Part shown: positions 46,278 through 58,060 of the stretch, one piece after another
Numbering within the stretch: the stretch's first letter is position 1
How the letters are laid out: each line of letters opens with the position of its first letter
The notes under the pieces: model-generated
Database searches by the model: none
Told to the model about the DNA's origin: nothing
The model's input: only the letters and a program-made list of their open reading frames with translations
Position numbers and translations under genes: made by a program
NCBI RefSeq assembly: GCF_000321225.1
Contig: NW_004450267.1
Span: forward strand, 1,251,795-1,315,794
Source: Odobenus rosmarus divergens
Taxonomy: Eukaryota > Chordata > Mammalia > Carnivora > Odobenidae
Direction: 5' to 3'
Length of the DNA stretch: 64,000 nucleotides

Positions 46278-46324
46278 TAAAAAGATTAAAGCAAAAGATA
46301 AAAGGAGAGGAAAGTAACAAAGCA

Positions 46325-46440
46325 GGTCTGTCACTGCCTTGCTGTGTGATATGGAGCAAATAACCTCCGTTCTCTGGGCTTGAGTTTCCACATCTATTAA
46401 ATTAGAAAAATGGGCTGGAAAATCTCCAAGAGTCTCTCCC
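46325..46440 (+). mobile_element. MIR, sense
   Basis: 'CTTGCTGTGTGATATGGAGC' and 'CTTGAGTTTCCACATCTATT' match the MIR core. It lies in opposite orientation to the piece on the other side of the SINE, so two MIRs were present. Confidence 0.82.
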
Positions 46441-47120
46441 ACTTTGGGATTTCATTTCCAGCTCTGAAAAAATATGTGTGTGGTGGGCAGGTAATGCATA
46501 TTAAATTATGTAAAATATTTAGCTTAGCATCTGACTGATATGACTGATGAAATACTTCCAACATTTACATTTACCTAGGAGATCCTCTTTGGAAAAATGT
46601 TATCTTAACATGCAATCAAAAAATATCTTTTATAACATGTCAACTAGATGAAAATATAAAACAATTTCAAAGATCAGGGAAGCATAAATGTAATTTTTAA
46701 GAGAAGGTGATGGTTTATACTTAGATTCATTATTATTATTTTTAGAACTGCACAGCTGTTTTAGCAGCTCGTTTTGTGAATCCTACTTTGCAAATGCAAT
46801 GAGGTTTTTTTTTCTTTCTGAACAAATTTTAGTTAATGGAGCAGATAACACATTTATTTCCTTGTCATAGCTTAGCATTAAATAAGAAATACAACAAGGA
46901 TTCAGAGCTTAAAATTTGAAACATGGTATTTGGCCTTTTTATTTGCTAGTCATAAGATTAGAAAATAACTCAGTGTTTTAATTTATCTCCATATATTTTA
47001 ATGATACTATCCACGATTAGATACTATTGTTCAGGAACTCATTTCCTGTTATTTATGTCTTTTCTTATTTTAAAGTCAACAGTTAATGATGTTACCGCCG
47101 CTTCAAAACAAATCTTAAGT
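46441..47120. other. Unannotated sequence
   Basis: Nothing recognised. Confidence 0.5.
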
Positions 47121-47121
47121 A

Positions 47122-47225
47122 GCTTATTAACCCATTTAACAGATGAGGAGACCCAGGCAGAAAGAGTAACTTGCTCAAAGTTAACTGGTTAGTGAGCAGG
47201 AGAGCTAGGATCTGACCCAGACTAT
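47122..47225 (-). mobile_element. MIR, antisense
   Basis: 'CATTTAACAGATGAGGAGAC', 'AGTAACTTGCTCAAAGTTAA' and 'GAGCTAGGATCTGACCCAGA' are a clear antisense MIR core and head. Confidence 0.87.
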
Positions 47226-47557
47226 TGATGAGTGCAAAATAAAACTGACAAAAAAGGATAAAAATAATAAGAACGTATGTTGAAATATTCTAGTTTCAGT
47301 CAAAACATTTTCTGCTTAGAAGTGATACATCCAATGAATTTCACTCAAGGCCTATTGTAAATGTGTAAAATTTGTGCGTTTTGTGAGTTTCATTAATTTG
47401 GGGGTTCTGTTTTATTGCAAATAGGATTTGGGAAGATGCTGCCTGTAAGAGAAACTTTGTTTTTCACTCTATATTTAGCACGCTGAATGATGAGGCCTAG
47501 AATTTGGTTGCATGTTTTCCTTGTATTTTCTAGTTTCTCACATTTAGTATGTGTGGG

Positions 47558-48005
47558 TGTATTTGTTTCCTAGGGCTGCTGTAACAAATTACCACAAGCT
47601 GGGTGACTTAAAACAACAGAAATTTATTCTCTCACAGTTCTGGATGCTGGAAGTCTGAAATCGGTATATGAGAAGGGCTGTGTTCCTTCTGAAGGCTCTA
47701 GGGAAGAATTCTGAATTCTTTCTGGCCTTTTCCTAATTTGGTGGGGGGGATACCCAACAATCCGCAGCTCATAGTTGCACACTCCAGTCCCTGCCTATGT
47801 CTTCATGAGGCCTAATTCCGTGTCTCTGCACCCTCTCTTCTCACAAAGACACACCATTGGATTTAGGGCCTACCCTAAATCAAGTATGATGACATCTTGA
47901 GATTCTTAACTAATTAAGTCTGCAAACACTCTATTTCCAAATAAGGTCACATTCTGAGGTTCCAGGTGCACATGAATTTTGAGGGACCCTATCCAACCCA
48001 CTACA
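47558..48005 (-). mobile_element. Solo MaLR LTR, MLT1 type, antisense
   Basis: Starts TGTATTTGTTTCCTAGGGCT and ends CCAACCCACTACA, so TGT...ACA ends are kept on the minus strand. The interior has 'CAACAGAAATTTATTCTCTC', 'GTTCTGGATGCTGGAAGTCT' and 'TAAGGTCACATTCTGAGGTT', the antisense of MLT1A/B-like LTRs. At ~448 bp it is nearly complete. No internal MaLR sequence adjoins it, so it is a solo LTR. The expected 5-bp duplication is not evident. Confidence 0.92.
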
Positions 48006-48817
48006 AGGGCTACGGGGATATTGTAGCTTGGCCATAAATTGTCATTCTGTAACACTTCTGAAATTCCCTAAGACCAAACACAGCATCACGTAATGACTTC
48101 ACAGAGGTCCTGATGCCTGCTAACAGTAGCACTGTGACCTCAGCAGCAGCAATTAGCAACACTTGGGGAAAACAGGTTTCAAAGATCTCACAAAACCGGA
48201 GTGGAGGGATTAGGGGTAGTCCTCTGGGTGAAATACACCCAGGGGTCACCTAAACCATAACAAAGATGCAGCTTCAGCCCCTCCAAATCCATTCCCCACA
48301 GTCCTTATGCAATCCTGGGGTGGAAAGACTTCAGTGTACTTGTTCTTTCTGTAATGTCCTACAGATTCCACTGCAGATGCTGATATGGGAATAGCTGTCT
48401 ACTTGGAGAGATTTCATAGAGAGCTGTTCCCAGAAATCTCTAACAATAATATACAGTACAAACAAGAACAACCTAAACTCATCTGAATGACATGACACAC
48501 AGCAAACCTACTTATTCATTTGCTGTCTCTCTTTTTCATGTGCTTTAAGAACATCAAGTGATATATAGTGCTTTTCATAAAGGATAAATGAATAAAATGA
48601 ATATTCTAAATTACTATGATACTATATTTTCAACACTTAAACTTTAAAAAAATAGTTTAATGTATTTTAAGGGCAAACTTACAAGAAGAGAACAGAAAAG
48701 AGACTACATTGAAACGTGTACTGGCACATAGGACAACTCAGAAAGGGACAGTGAATGAATGAAATCTGCTGTATGGTAAAAATGTTACAAACATCATTTA
48801 GGGGACAAACACTGGCA
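48006..48817. other. Unannotated sequence
   Basis: Fairly complex sequence at 48,030-48,330 with a 79-codon minus frame of no known similarity. Otherwise nothing. Confidence 0.5.
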
Positions 48818-49042
48818 CTGTCCAGTAATATATTTTTAAAAGATTTTATTTATTTATTTGACAGAGAGAGACACAGTGAGAGAAGGAACACAAGCAGGGG
48901 GAGCGGGAGAGGGAAAAGCAGGCTCCCCGCCAAGCAGGGAGCCCGATGCGGGGCTCAATCCCAGGACCCCGGGATCATGACCTGAGCCGAAGGCACATGC
49001 TTAACAACTGAGCGACCCAGGCGCCCCTGTCCAGGAATATTT
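48818..49042 (-). mobile_element. Can-SINE, antisense, full length
   Basis: Body about 48,836-49,026. CTGTCCAGTAATATATTT and CTGTCCAGGAATATTT flank it. Retained CpGs (GAGCGGGA, CCCCGCC, GATGCGGGG) suggest a young copy. Confidence 0.96.
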
Positions 49043-49299
49043 AACAGGTTTATTTATCATTGTTATAAAGTTGAACTAATGAAACTTGTTCTCAGAAACA
49101 CTTTGACTCACACTAATGCTTTACGCCTCTGCATTCATATTAAAAATTCACACATAAATGAAAAAGGAAAAATGGTCAACACTTGATTCTATCCCCTATT
49201 TTTCCATTTGTAATCATATACTTGTGTACCTTTTGATCCCATGGAGAAAAGTTTACTGCTAAATATTTCCAAATAATTATCTGATTAATTTACTAGCAT

Positions 49300-49405
49300 T
49301 TAAGTTCCATTTGTTCTGAGATATATCCCCAATATCTAGATAAATGCCTGGGACATAGTAAGTGCTCAACACATATTTTGTGCATAAATGAATGAATGAA
49401 CTGAA
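49300..49405 (+). mobile_element. L2 3' end, sense
   Basis: 'ATGCCTGGGACATAGTAAGT' and 'GCTCAACACATATTTTGTGC' followed by AAATGAATGAATGAA is the L2 3' end. Confidence 0.75.
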
Positions 49406-49444
49406 TCTAGAGGGGGAAAAAAGGTACAAAATTATTAGACACTT

Positions 49445-49692
49445 AAATATAAAACATGCCGGGGTGCCTGGGTGGCTCAGTTGGTTAAGCGACTGCCTTC
49501 GGCTCAGGTCATGATCCTGGAGTCCCGGGATCGAGTCCCACACTGGGCTCCCTGCTCAGCGGGGAGTCTGCTTCTCCCTCAGACCCTCCCCCATCTCATG
49601 CTCTCTCTCTATCTCATTCTCTCTCTCAAATAAATAAATAGAATTAAAAAAAAAAGAGAAAATCCTTTTTAAAAAAAAATATAAAACATGCC
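49445..49692 (+). mobile_element. Can-SINE, sense, full length, with extended tail
   Basis: Body 49,461-49,676. AAATATAAAACATGCC is identical over 16 bp at 49,445-49,460 and 49,677-49,692. The tail carries an unusual AGAGAAAATCCTTTTT segment between two A runs, all inside the duplication. Confidence 0.98.
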
Positions 49693-50209
49693 TCCACTCC
49701 TTGTCATAAAGAACCAAAAATAATTTCTACTAGTAGAGTTATCTTTTGGTTGTAGATTCTTTTCTCTTTTGTGCCATCCCTCAATAGTTGCCCTATAAGA
49801 TGCTATTTGAAAATTTTCTTTAAGGAGTAGCTACATTTGCCATGGTCCGAAATTGAACAATATAGTAAATGACTATATCTCTGTTTTTACTGTGGCTTCC
49901 AAATAGCGCTGGGTCAATCCATTGTGTCAAATACAGAAGCTCCACAAGCTTTATGTCTATGGGCTCTACATACCTGCTTGGTTTAACATATATGTATTAA
50001 CCTTCATTTTAATCTTTATTATTTTCTGGTTTGATTTTTTCATTTATGATTGATACGCTACTTTTGTACTGTTGATTTCCATGAACCATATCAAATCCAT
50101 TGTGGGCTAAGGCAAAGCATTTTTAAAAGACCAAACTTTCACAAAGCCTGTCACAAAATGACCTCAAATTAATTTTTTACTCTTATCTCCTACACTAACT
50201 AGTCCAGTT
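49693..50209. other. Unannotated sequence
   Basis: Nothing recognised before the L1M begins. Confidence 0.5.
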
Positions 50210-53200
50210 CGCTCCTTAGAAAGTTTTAAGTTTATAGGAAAATTTCACAGAAAGTACAGAACATTCCCATATGCCTGTACTCACACACAGAGTTTCCTCT
50301 ATCATTAATATCTTGCATCAGTGTGATATATTTGTTATAATTGAGGAACAAATATTGATACATTAATATTAAATAAAGTCCATAGTTTACGTTAAGGTTT
50401 ACTCTTTGTACTGTACAGTTCTTTATGTTTTGAAAAAAGCATAACTTAAGGTATCCACCATTACAATTTCATATATAATAGTTTCACTGCCCTAAAAATC
50501 CTCTGCACAAACATTTCATTCCTCTTTTCCTCCCTCCCCCCAAAACCTTGGAAACCAATGACTGTTTCAATGTCTATACTTTTGCCTTTTCTAGCAATTC
50601 TTATAGTTGAATCATACAGTATATAGTCTTTTCGGACTGGTTTCTTTCACTCAGAAATAAGCATTTAAAGTCCTCCATATTCTTTCTGGGGCTCATTTCT
50701 TCTTATCATTTCATATTATTCTATTGCATTGGATGATGTACCACAGGTTGTTTATCCATCCATCCATGGAAGGATATCTTTATGGCTTCCAAATTTTGGC
50801 AAGTATGAATAAAGCTGCTATAAACATTCATGAGCAGGTTTTTGGGTGGACATGTTTTCAACTCATCTGGATAAAAAACTATAAATGTAATTACTGGATT
50901 ATAAAGCAGGCCTATGTTTAGCCTTGTAATAAACTGTCTTCCAAAGTGGCTGTACCATTTTGCATTTCCAGCAGCACTGAAAAAGAGTTCCTGTTGCTCC
51001 ATATGCTCACCAATATTAGAGGTTGTTAGTGTTTTGAATTTTAGCCATTCTAATAGGTGTGTACTAGTGTCTCATTGTTTTAATTTGCAAGTCATTGCAT
51101 CTGACATGTCATATGATGTCATATGATGCTGAGTATCACTACATAAGCTTATTTTCCACCCATGTATAGTCTTCGGTGAGCTGCATGCTCAGAACTTTTA
51201 TTCTTTTATTGGATTGTTTGTTGTCTTACTGTTGAGTTTTAAGAGTTCTTTGTATTTTTTGGATACAAATCCTTTATCAGATATGTGACTTGCAAATATT
51301 TTCTCTAAGTCTGTAGCTTATCTTTTCGTTCTCTTACTAGTGTCTTTCATGAAGTGGAAGTTTTAATTTTTATAATGTCTAACTTTGCAATTTTCTTTTT
51401 CATGGATCTAATTTTTGGTGTTGTATATAAAAAGTCACAGCCAAACACAAGGTCATCTAGATCTTCTAAGAGTTTCATAGTTTTATAATTTACATTTAGG
51501 TTTATTATCCATTTTAAGTTCATTTTTATAAATAGTGTATAGTCTGTGTCCAGATTATTTTCTTTCTTTCTTTCTTTTTTTTTTTTTGTATTCAGATGCC
51601 TAGAAGTTCCAGCACCATTTGTTCCATTGAATTGCCTTTGTTCTTTTGTCAAAAGTCAGTTGGCTATATTGGTGGGGGTCTATTTCTGGGCTCTCTATTC
51701 TGTTCCATTGAAGTATTTGTCTATTCTCTCATCAGCACCACACTGTTTTGATTACTGTAGCTTTATAGTAAGTCTTGAAGTTGGGTAGTATCAGACCTAT
51801 GTTTTGTTTTGTTTTTTCTCCTTCAATATTATGTTGGCTACTCTGGGTCTTTTGCTTTTCAGCTTACTGATAACCACAAAATGAGTTGCTGCAATTTTGG
51901 TTGACATTGCATTGCATCTGTAGAGGAGTTGGGAAGAAGTGACATTTTAACAATATTGAATCCTATCTGTAAACATATTCTATCTCTCCATTTATTTAAA
52001 ACTTCTTTGACTTCATTGTAGCTTAGTAGTTTTCCTCATACAGACATTATGAATATTTTTTCATTTATACCTAAGTATTTCATTTTGTTTACATGGTAAC
52101 TTAAATGTTGTTATTGTTTTAATTTTAACTTCCTATGATTCATCATGGTATAAAGGAAAGCAGTTGACTCTTGTATATTAGCCTTCCATATGCAAGCTTG
52201 TTATAATTGCTTATAAGCTCTAGTTTTTTTCTTGTCATTTCAGATTTTCTATATAGACAACCATGTCATCTGTGAACAAAGACAGTTTTATGTCTTTCTT
52301 TCCAATCTATACCTTTTACTTCCTCTCCTTCTCTTATTGAATTAGTTAGGACTTAAGTATGGTGTTGAAAAAGAATGTTGAATAGGAATGGGATGCCCTT
52401 GGTTTGGTCTCAATCTTAGGGGGAAAGCATCTGGTTTCCCACCATTAAGTATGATATTAACTCTAGGTGTTTTTTATGTTCTTTATCAAGTTGACAAAGT
52501 TCCCCTCTATTCTTGGATTGCTTTGAGTTTTTATCATGAATAGGTGTTGGATTTTGTCAGATTCTTTGAGTCATTAAAAAGTAATGATGTTTTTTTATTA
52601 GCCTGTCGATGTAATGGATTACATTAGTGGATTTTCAAATGTTAAACCTGATTTATATGACTGGAATAAATCTCACTTGGTCATGGTATATAATACTTTT
52701 TATAAATTGTTGGATTCAATTTGCCAATATTTTGTTGAGGATTTTTGTATGTATATTCATGAGAGATACTGGTCTGGAATTTTCCTTTCTTGTAACATCT
52801 TTGTTCCTGCTATTTTAAGGTAATGCTAGCCTCATTGAATGAGTTAGGGAATATTCCTCTGCTTCTATTTTCTGGAAGAGACTATAGAGATTTGGTAAAA
52901 TTTCTTCCTTAAATGTTTGGTAGAGTGTACAAGTGAAATGGGCCTAGTATTTTCTGTTTGGGAAGTCTATAAATTTCATTTCTTTAATAGACACAGACCT
53001 ACAAAAATTATCCCTTCTTCCTTGTGTGAGTTTGGTAGTTTGTGCTTTTAAGGAATGTATTGAGTTCATCCGAGTTATCAAACTTGTTGGCATAGAGCTG
53101 TTCATAATATCCCTTTCATATCTTTTAAATATCCATGCAATTAGTAGTGACGGCTGCACTTCAATTTTTGGTGTAAGTAATTTGTGTCTTGTCTTTTTTT

Positions 53201-56200
53201 TTTTTCACTTGGCTGGCCTGGATAGAGGTTCATCAATTTTATTGATTTTTTTCAAAGAACATGGTTTTGGTTTTGTTGATTTTCTGTACTGATTCTGTTT
53301 TCAATCTCATTGATTTCTGTTCTAATTTTTATTATTTCTTTTCCTCTTCTTACTTTGGATTTAATTTTGCTCCTATTTTCCTAATGTCTTAAAGTGGAAG
53401 TTTAGATTATTGATTCTAGATCTTTCTCCCTTTCTAATATATGCTTTCAATGCTATAAATTTCCTTTTAAACAGTTTTCACTGCATCTCATGAATTTTTT
53501 CAAGTTGTATTTTTATTTTTATTTAAATCAAAATATTTTTCAATTTCTCTGGAGACTTCTTTGACCAATGTGCTGATTAATCTCCAAGAATGCTGGGATT
53601 TTTCCAGTTACCTTTCTGTTTTTTATCTATTTATTCCATTGTAGTCTGAGAGCATGCTTTGTATGATTTCCATTCTTTTATATTTGTTAAGGTGTGTTTT
53701 ATGGCCCCAAATGTGGTTTATCTTCGTAACTATTTCATGTAAGCCTGACAAGAATGTGTATGTTGCTGTTGTTGGATGAAGTATTCCATAAATAACAATT
53801 AGATTTAGTTGATTCATGGTGCTATTTAGTTCAAATATATCCTTACTGATTTTCTGCCTGCTGAATATGTTCATTACTGATAGAAGGGTATTAAAGTATG
53901 CCTATAATAATTCACCTATATATCCTTGAAGTTCTATGAGTTTTTGCTTCACATATTGCAATGTTCTCTTGTTTCAGGCACATACATATTGAATATTGTT
54001 ATGTCTTCTTCAAGAATTTTCTCTTTTATTATTAAGTAATGTTGTTCCTTACTCCTGATAATTTTCCTTTATGAAGTCTGCTTTGTCTGAAATGAAAATA
54101 GTTACTCCAACTTTCTTTGCATTAGTGTTAGCATAGGATATCCTTATCCATACCTTTACTTTTAATCTATACATATTTTTATATTTCAAGAGGGTTTCTT
54201 GTAGATGGGATTTGGTGGGGTCTTTTAAATTTTATCTACTGATAATCTCTTTCTTTTAATTACTATATTTAGACCATTCACATTGAAGGTGATTATTGAC
54301 ACAGTTGGAAAACATATTTATTAATGTTTTCTTTTTATTACCTTTGTTTTATTTTATTTTATTTTTTGGCTTTCACTCTTTCTCTGCTCTGGCTTAAACT
54401 GATCATTTTATATGATTGCATTTTCTCTCCTTTCTTAGCCTATCAATCATATTTCCTTCATTTTTTTAAGATTTTGTCCTAATAGAGTTTGCATTATATA
54501 TTTATAACAATCCAAGTCACCTTCTTGTTTTAAAAAAAGACTTATGTATTTGAAAGACAGAGAGAGAGAGCACACAAGTGGGGACAGTGTGGGGGGGAGG
54601 TGGGGAGAGGCAAAGGAAGAGAGAGAGAGAAAGAGAATCCCCAAGCAAACTTTCCACTGAGTTGAAATCAAGAGTCGGACACTCAATCAACTGAGATACC
54701 CAGGAGCCCCCCAAGTCACTATCAAACAGACTATACCACTTAGTAGTTAGTAGAAGTACCCTATAACAGTGTACGCCCAATTCCTCCCTTCTTTCCCTTA
54801 TAAAATTGCTGTTATTACATTTATCCATAAGCTATACACCAAATACATTGGTGCTATTATTAATTTGAACAAGCTTAGACAAATCAAAACTTTTGCTTTC
54901 ATCTAATCCTTTCTAGCACTCCTCTTTTATATAGGTACATCCAAGTTTCTGACCTATATCATCTTCCTTCTCTCAGAAGAATTTATTTTAACATGTCTTT
55001 CAAGACAGGTTTCCTGGCAACAAATTTCCTCAATTTCTGTTTAAGAAAGTCTTTACTGCTCTTTAAATTTTGAAAGATAATTTTGCTGGATACAGAATTC
55101 CATGTTAGTAGGTTTGTTTGGTTTTTTTTCCTTTAAGCACTTTAAATATCTTACTCCACTCTCTTCTTGCTTATATGTTTTCTGAAGACAATTCTTTTGC
55201 TTGTTCCTCTCTAGACAAGGTGCTCTCCTCTACCCTCCAGATTCTTTCAAGATAGTCTCTTTTTCTTTGATTTTCTTCAGTTTGAATATGATATGTCTAG
55301 GTGTATGTTTTTTGGATTTTCCTGCTTAGTATTCTCTGAACTTCCATATGTGTGGTTTGGTGTATTTTATTAATTTGGGGAAAATTATCAGAAATTATTA
55401 CTTCAAATATTTCTTCTGTTTCTTTCTATCTTCTCCTTCTGGCATTCTCAATACACATGTATGCTACACCTTTTATAATTGTCCCACAGTTCTTGGATAT
55501 TCTCTTCTGGATTTTTTTCTCTTTATCTTTCCGTTTGGGAAGTTTCTATTGACATATTCAAACCTCTTGTTTCTTTCCTTGGCCATGTCCAGTCTACTAA
55601 TGATTCATCTTCTGTGGGTGCTTTTTATTTCTAGCATTTTCTTGATGTTTTCCTTAGAGTTTCCATCTCTGTTCTTACATTACCCATCTGTTCTTGCATG
55701 CTGTCCACTTTGTACCTTAGAGTCCTTATCATATTAATTATAGTTATGTTAAATTCCTGGTCTGAATCATTCCAAAATCTCTGCCATATCTTAGTCTGCT
55801 TCTGATGCTTGATTTCTTTCTTCTAAGTATATTTTTTAGGCACACCTTGTAATTTTTTTGTGAAAAGCCAGACATGATGTATTGGGTAAAAGAAATGGAG
55901 GTAAATAGGCCTTTAGTATAAGTTTTATATTTATTTGGCTAGGGGTTAAGCTGTGTTTACTGTTTGCTAGAGTTGGAGGTGTCAGAGGCTAACATTTTTC
56001 TATTTTCCTTGTTTTCTGTCTCCCCTGTTGTCTTTGGTTTTCCCTAGAGGCTCCTTCTTAAATAGAGTGTGAACTTTGTAGTTCTTTTCAGCTGCAATCC
56101 CTCATAGTTAAGATCTGTAATGTGGTGGTAAGATGTTGGGAAGAAGGAAAACTAGCTCTCATCTTTTGGTAGGCCTGTTCCCCTGGGCTGTGGCTTTCAC

Positions 56201-56800
56201 AAGTGCTTCTCAGCTTCTCTGTCACACCCTTATATGAGAGGGGAAGGCTAGAGGGGCCTGTAGTTGAACATTCCTTTCTCCCTCTTGGTTAGGCTTTGGC
56301 AAAACCCATGTTGATTAGGCTCTGGTAAAGTAGTTTCTTCCAAGGGTAGGCCTTTCTTAGTACGAACAAATGCTCTTGGTATACTTTAAAACGGTTACTT
56401 TCCTCCTCCCCCTGCCACATACAAGAGGACTTTTTTCTCTGATTTTCACCCCAAGAACTTAATTGGGCTCCTGAAGGTGAGACTCATGAAAGTGTACCCT
56501 CTACAAAGAGTAGGTCTTCAGGAAGATTTTCTCTCTCAAGCTCCAACAATTAGTCCATGGCCCTTCATGTGTTCCTATCAGGATCCAGCAGCAGCTTCTG
56601 CTCACAGTAAGCTCTGACTCTCTATTTTTCAGCTCCCCATTTTCAGCTGGTGGTTTGCCCTTTGGCCCCAATTCTCCAATAAATTTAAGAAGAATTATGA
56701 ATTTTCATTTGTTCAGCTTTTTTTCTTATTACGAGGATGGCTGTGATGACTTCTCAGCAATCTAGGACCAGAAACCAGAAGTCAGAAGTTCACTTTTCAC
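50210..56800 (-). mobile_element. Nearly full-length ancient L1M, minus strand
   Basis: Read on the plus strand this is a continuous antisense L1. The 3' untranslated region runs about 50,210-51,900 ('GATGTACCACAGGTTGTTTA', 'GTGGCTGTACCATTTTGCAT', 'TCCTTTATCAGATATGTGAC'). ORF2-derived sequence follows to about 54,400 ('ACCATGTCATCTGTGAACAA', 'TTTGTTGAGGATTTTTGTAT', 'TTATGGCCCCAAATGTGGTT', 'AAGTCTGCTTTGTCTGAAAT', the last in the endonuclease-coding part). Then come ORF1/5' sequences ('TTTGAATATGATATGTCTAG', 'AAAGCCAGACATGATGTATT') up to about 56,800. At ~6.4 kb without its SINE it approaches full length. No long minus-strand frame survives, so it is dead. L1MC/L1ME-like by its 3' region. Confidence 0.92.
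54512..54719 (-). mobile_element. Can-SINE inside the L1M, antisense
   Basis: Body 54,521-54,710, flanked by CCAAGTCAC at 54,512-54,520 and 54,711-54,719. It lacks much of the central body (GAGAATCCCCAAGCAAACTT joins to TTGAAATCAAGAGTCGGACA). The insertion postdates the L1M. Confidence 0.95.
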
Positions 56801-56834
56801 TGGTAATCCCATATGACTTTTGTATGTTTTCCCC

Positions 56835-57175
56835 TTTATATGTGCTGTTCCTTCTGCCTGGAATGCCCTTCCTCCTTTTCATAGAACTATAAGAGCCTCA
56901 GCATTTCTCATGTTCATGATTACTTCCCAGTTCATGTATTACCCAATTCATGTATTACTTCCACTCTGAAGTATTTAACTAGGGGATTTATTTGCTCCTT
57001 AATTATGTTCTCATACCACTAGGTACCATGGGATGATTATATCACTTATCACATTATATTATGTTTATATTATATTATTTACAACACCATCTATGTTGTA
57101 GGTACATATTGTGGGCAGTGACTCTAAGCTATAGTGTACTTAGAGTAAAACATGAATAAATAATTTACTGAATTG
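56835..57175 (+). mobile_element. L2 3' region, sense
   Basis: 'GTGCTGTTCCTTCTGCCTGG', AATGCCCTTCCTCC, and the end 'ACATGAATAAATAATTTACT' are L2. Within it, a 16-bp tandem duplication (CCAGTTCATGTATTAC / CCAATTCATGTATTAC) sits at 56,927-56,958. Confidence 0.75.
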
Positions 57176-57691
57176 ATTCCAGGCTTGTTCTCTTAGGTCT
57201 AGCATTGACTCACCTGATACTTCCTTTCAGAATGAGCTAGGCCAGATAGTTTCTGAGACAATATTTTTTGAGTTTATAATAAAACCCTGTGGTTCAGTCT
57301 TATTTCTTATGTAAAGGGCATAGAAAGTTAGTAAGATGGTTCTGGAGAATAATGCAAATTAGTAACGTTATCTCATGAGACTCTGAAGATTGATTACTGC
57401 TGCTCAGTGTTCATTAAATCCCCCAATAAGGTTAAACAGGGTTTGCAGATGATCCCAAACTCCACTTCCACATTAGTGTAGGTTAACATCACTCATTTTG
57501 CCATTTCTAGTGGGTCCTCCCTTAGAAGGCTGGAATCATGTTCTATTTTAGCAAATCTGTAAGAAACCATACTGAGAGCTCTGAACCAAAGCTTGCCTAG
57601 CTTGGATGTGAAACAAAAGTCCCCGATCTGGAGAACTGCTTCCTTGCTGGTGGTAACAGGAAGATACTTGCTCTTACAGTTACTAAGGTAT
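57176..57691. other. Unannotated sequence
   Basis: Nothing recognised. Confidence 0.5.
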
Positions 57692-57721
57692 GTTTAGTCA
57701 TATATATATATGTGACTAAAC
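57692..57721. repeat. Hairpin with TA loop
   Basis: GTTTAGTCA (57,692-57,700) and TGACTAAAC (57,713-57,721) are exact inverse complements around a TATATATATATG spacer. Confidence 0.92.
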
Positions 57722-57964
57722 TGTTAATATCTTGGAAGAGAACAATGTTGCCTATTTTACAATCATAACTTCTAGTCCTTAACTGTCACAGCCAATTGCA
57801 TATCAGAATATGTAATTCTGGTGTGTTAAACATGGAAGGATCTGGAGAGAGTTTTATATTCTATCCTCTCATTTTATCAAGTGGGGAGTTTCTTTTCTAC
57901 AGTGGAATATGCCAAAGCCAAAAAAGGAAAACTAGAATTTATGCCCCCACAAAAGCATAAATAT

Positions 57965-58060
57965 TTGTTCATTTTGGTCATTACAATACCTCCAGAGTCT
58001 AGAACAGAGACTGATATACAATGAACATTCCATAAGTATTAGTAGAATAAGAATGAAAGA
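57965..58060 (+). mobile_element. L2 3' end, sense
   Basis: 'CCAGAGTCTAGAACAGAGAC' then ATTCCATAAGTATTAGTAGAATAAGAATGAAAG-type ending fits L2. Confidence 0.6.

Noticed and set aside
55348..55737. 129-codon hydrophobic plus-strand frame
   Set aside because: It lies antisense within the ancient L1M and its hydrophobicity comes from the T-rich strand.
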